This document shows, in pieces, positions 5,333 through 6,417 of a DNA stretch of 6,417 nucleotides. Under the pieces are notes generated by a model that saw only the letters and a list, made by a program, of their open reading frames with translations, made no database searches and was not told the DNA's origin. Made by a program: the position numbers and the translations under genes. Location of the stretch: contig JALOBP010000130.1 of assembly GCA_023228295.1 (NCBI GenBank), positions 1-6,417 of the forward strand, given 5' to 3'. This DNA comes from Methanoregula sp. (GTDB lineage Archaea > Halobacteriota > Methanomicrobia > Methanomicrobiales > Methanospirillaceae). Every line of letters begins with the position of its first letter. The stretch's first letter is position 1.

Positions 5333-5341
5333 TTTTTTTTT
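5333..5341 (+). promoter_or_regulatory. T9 tract filling the cfbA-cfbE gap
   Basis: The whole spacer between the cfbA stop and the cfbE ATG is nine T residues. It leaves no room for a ribosome binding site, and none is visible in the end of cfbA, so cfbE translation probably depends on ribosomes arriving from cfbA. A T-run of this length is also a good archaeal transcription termination signal, so it could reduce cfbE expression relative to cfbA. Both roles are inferred. Confidence 0.45.
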
Positions 5342-6417
5342 ATGAAAATCCTGGTACTGGATACAATCCACGGCGGAATGGAGATCGGCAGTGCCTATCG
5401 GGACGCCGGGTATACGGTCGATGTAGTTGATGTCTACCATGGCACAACGCCTGACCTTGCATCCTCTGCCAAAAACCGGGATTATGACCTGATAGTTGCA
5501 CCTGTGCACCTGGACCCGGACCACCCGTTGCGGGCTCACCGGCGTACGCCCGTTATCTCGCATCATGAGGCAGTCCGCCAGCTGCTTGCTGATAACCTTC
5601 CCAGTCCTATGGTAGAGATTACCGGGGCACGGGGAAAGACTACAACCGCTCATGCCCTTGCCCACATTCTTTTGGGAAAGGGTGTCCTGCATACCTCTAC
5701 CGGGACGTATACCTGCCCGACCAAAACGGTTCTCTGGAAGCGGAGCATCACGCCTGCCTCTGTTCTGCCCGCGGTAAAATATGCCAACCGGATGCCGGGC
5801 TGGCTTATCGCAGAGGAATCCCTTGGCGTTACCGGTGCAGGCGACCTTGCGATCATCACTTCTCCTGAAGATTACACGTTTGCCAATGGAAAAAAATGTG
5901 CAGTTAAAACAAAGATTGCCTCGGCGGTGCATGCAAAACGTGTCCTTGTTGCAGACGGGATTCCCTGCAGTTTTGAAAATGCAATCCATGTCGGAGACAT
6001 TGCCCACTGCGAAGGCATGCAGTGCACGGTCGAAACCGATGGGGAAAAATTTACCCTGAAAAATCCTCTATTTACTCTCCCCCCATACCGCATGCCCCTC
6101 ATGCTCGCAGCCGCGGCCGCGCTGCTCCTTCATGCAGATCCCTCACCTCTCAATGACTTTACGGCATTACCGGGCAGGATGTCTGTCAGCCATGAAAAAG
6201 ACTTACTCATTATTGATAACGCCAACAGCGGCACAAATGTGGCAACAAGCATGTGTGCATCCCGGTATGCCCGCCACTGTTCAGGGATTACGGACCTGAC
6301 CCTTGTTATCGGGCAGGCGAAAGGGGACGGGGCGGTCTGCGAGGGATTCAGCTTCGACCAGATTGCCTGTGCTATTGAGAAGATCCTCCCGCGGCACGTG
6401 ATCTGGGTTGGGACGTT
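5342..6417 (+). CDS. cfbE: Coenzyme F430 synthetase CfbE, Mur-ligase-like (3' end outside the window)
   Basis: CfbE catalyses the ATP-dependent ring closure that turns the seco-F430 intermediate into coenzyme F430, the nickel cofactor of methyl-coenzyme M reductase. The frame is open from ATG 5342 to the window edge, giving 358 complete codons. An N-terminal domain (about 1-88, beginning MKILVLDTIHGG) precedes the Mur-ligase core. The P-loop ITGARGKTTT (93-102) binds ATP. EESLG (158-162) lies in the region of the Mur metal and substrate residues, and LPGRM (276-280) and IIDNANSGTN (290-299) match the hinge into the C-terminal domain of Mur ligases, where an Asn-rich DxxNSGTN-like motif is typical of this branch. 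The position just after cfbA favours CfbE over a peptidoglycan-type MurF, MurD or cyanophycin ligase. cfbB, cfbC and cfbD are not in the window. Confidence 0.9.
   Translation, partial: MKILVLDTIHGGMEIGSAYRDAGYTVDVVDVYHGTTPDLASSAKNRDYDLIVAPVHLDPDHPLRAHRRTPVISHHEAVRQLLADNLPSPMVEITGARGKTTTAHALAHILLGKGVLHTSTGTYTCPTKTVLWKRSITPASVLPAVKYANRMPGWLIAEESLGVTGAGDLAIITSPEDYTFANGKKCAVKTKIASAVHAKRVLVADGIPCSFENAIHVGDIAHCEGMQCTVETDGEKFTLKNPLFTLPPYRMPLMLAAAAALLLHADPSPLNDFTALPGRMSVSHEKDLLIIDNANSGTNVATSMCASRYARHCSGITDLTLVIGQAKGDGAVCEGFSFDQIACAIEKILPRHVIWVGT

Noticed and set aside
5204..6007. A 267-codon minus-strand frame opposite cfbA and cfbE
   Set aside because: It is antisense to CfbE, whose P-loop and Mur-ligase motifs are unmistakable. 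Its Cys- and Arg-rich composition is typical of a shadow frame.

Overview
The window looks like chromosomal DNA of a methanogenic archaeon, most likely of the Methanomicrobiales (Methanoregula- or Methanosphaerula-like). The reasons are two genes that fit coenzyme F430 synthesis (cfbA and cfbE), a protein with the methanogen-restricted 'methanogenesis marker 9' cysteine domain, archaeal TATA-like boxes, and a membrane PAS histidine kinase of the kind common in that order. The taxon is an inference from gene content and style; no rRNA or other marker is present.

Layout. At 2-91 (+) is the last 29 codons of an unrecognised gene, followed by a stem-loop plus T-run terminator. A membrane PAS-sensor histidine kinase (147-1496, -) converges on it, and a nested inverted repeat covers its stop codon. 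From 1497 to 2080 no convincing gene is visible. This stretch holds a TATA-like box for the kinase, an 11-C homopolymer, and a GC-rich block of consecutive inverted repeats (about 1796-2000) that may be a structured RNA or a repeat element. Next comes a minus-strand operon read from right to left with overlapping genes: the marker-9 protein (3416-4603), a CitG-family protein (2623-3444), and a DUF447 flavin-binding-type protein (2081-2635). A 327-bp divergent promoter region (4604-4930) separates it from the plus-strand genes cfbA (4931-5332) and cfbE (5342 to the window edge).

How it fits together. CfbA inserts nickel into sirohydrochlorin, the first dedicated step of F430 synthesis, and CfbE closes the last ring to give F430, the cofactor of methyl-coenzyme M reductase. 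The divergent operon contains three proteins whose exact chemistry in methanogens is not settled, to my knowledge. Its overlapping genes suggest that they act together. Families like the CitG and DUF447 proteins also occur, as I recall, in the archaeal-type C1-transfer gene clusters of methylotrophic bacteria, which points to cofactor synthesis or maintenance. This operon is the best candidate here for an incompletely described system.
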